Origin: an uncultured Prevotella sp.
GTDB taxonomy: Bacteria; Bacteroidota; Bacteroidia; Bacteroidales; Bacteroidaceae
Reading direction: 5' to 3'
DNA length: 6,575 nucleotides
Assembly: GCA_934183355.1 (NCBI GenBank)
Contig: CAKPST010000075.1
Location: forward strand, 1 to 6,575
Shown: positions 6,554-6,575 of the stretch, piece by piece
Layout: each line of letters begins with the position of its first letter
How positions within the stretch are numbered: position 1 is the stretch's first letter
Position numbers and translations under genes: made by a program
Notes under the pieces: model-generated
The model's input: the letters and a program-made list of their open reading frames with translations, nothing else
Told to the model about the DNA's origin: nothing
Database searches by the model: none

Positions 6554-6575
6554 AAAGAGTTCTTTGATAGTATGA

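Noticed and set aside
1..6575. CRISPR array, insertion sequence, toxin-antitoxin pair or phage genes.
   Set aside because: No regularly spaced repeats, terminal inverted repeats, transposase or paired small ORFs are visible on either strand.

Overview
The window looks like ordinary chromosomal core sequence from a member of the Bacteroidota, most likely order Bacteroidales and possibly Prevotella-like. Several things point there. No gene start has a clear Shine-Dalgarno; A/T-rich tracts sit upstream instead. A TAnnTTTG-type -7 promoter box precedes the kinase gene. There is a large TonB-dependent receptor of the carboxypeptidase-regulatory-domain plus plug plus barrel type. The tRNA gene does not encode its 3' CCA. 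The lineage is inferred from these features; I ran no database comparison.

Layout, all on the + strand. Positions 1-74 hold the 3' part of a tRNA-Leu(UAA) gene cut by the window edge, followed at once by an intrinsic terminator (88-119). Next come three closely spaced genes that probably form an operon: prmC (release-factor glutamine methyltransferase, 132-974), recX (RecA regulator, 1002-1520) and a comF-family phosphoribosyltransferase gene (about 1501-2235), whose start overlaps the end of recX. A 98-bp A/T-rich gap with two small dyads leads to an 830-residue outer-membrane TonB-dependent receptor (2334-4826). A 136-bp intergenic region with a recognisable promoter box and several short direct repeats precedes a 507-residue cytosolic PAS-containing sensor histidine kinase (4963-6486). 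The last 89 bp hold a hairpin and possibly the very end of a convergent gene.

How the genes may work together. prmC, recX and comF are housekeeping or DNA-metabolism genes, and the recX/comF overlap suggests translational coupling. The receptor and the kinase look like separate transcription units: a promoter box lies between them and no response regulator, SusD-like partner or anti-sigma factor is visible. A functional link between them (envelope sensing and uptake) is only a hypothesis.

I found no convincing previously undescribed system. The points most worth a second look are the repeat cluster upstream of the kinase, the unusual second sensory domain of this orphan kinase, the very short spacing between the tRNA terminator and prmC, and the overlap-encoded acidic tail of RecX.
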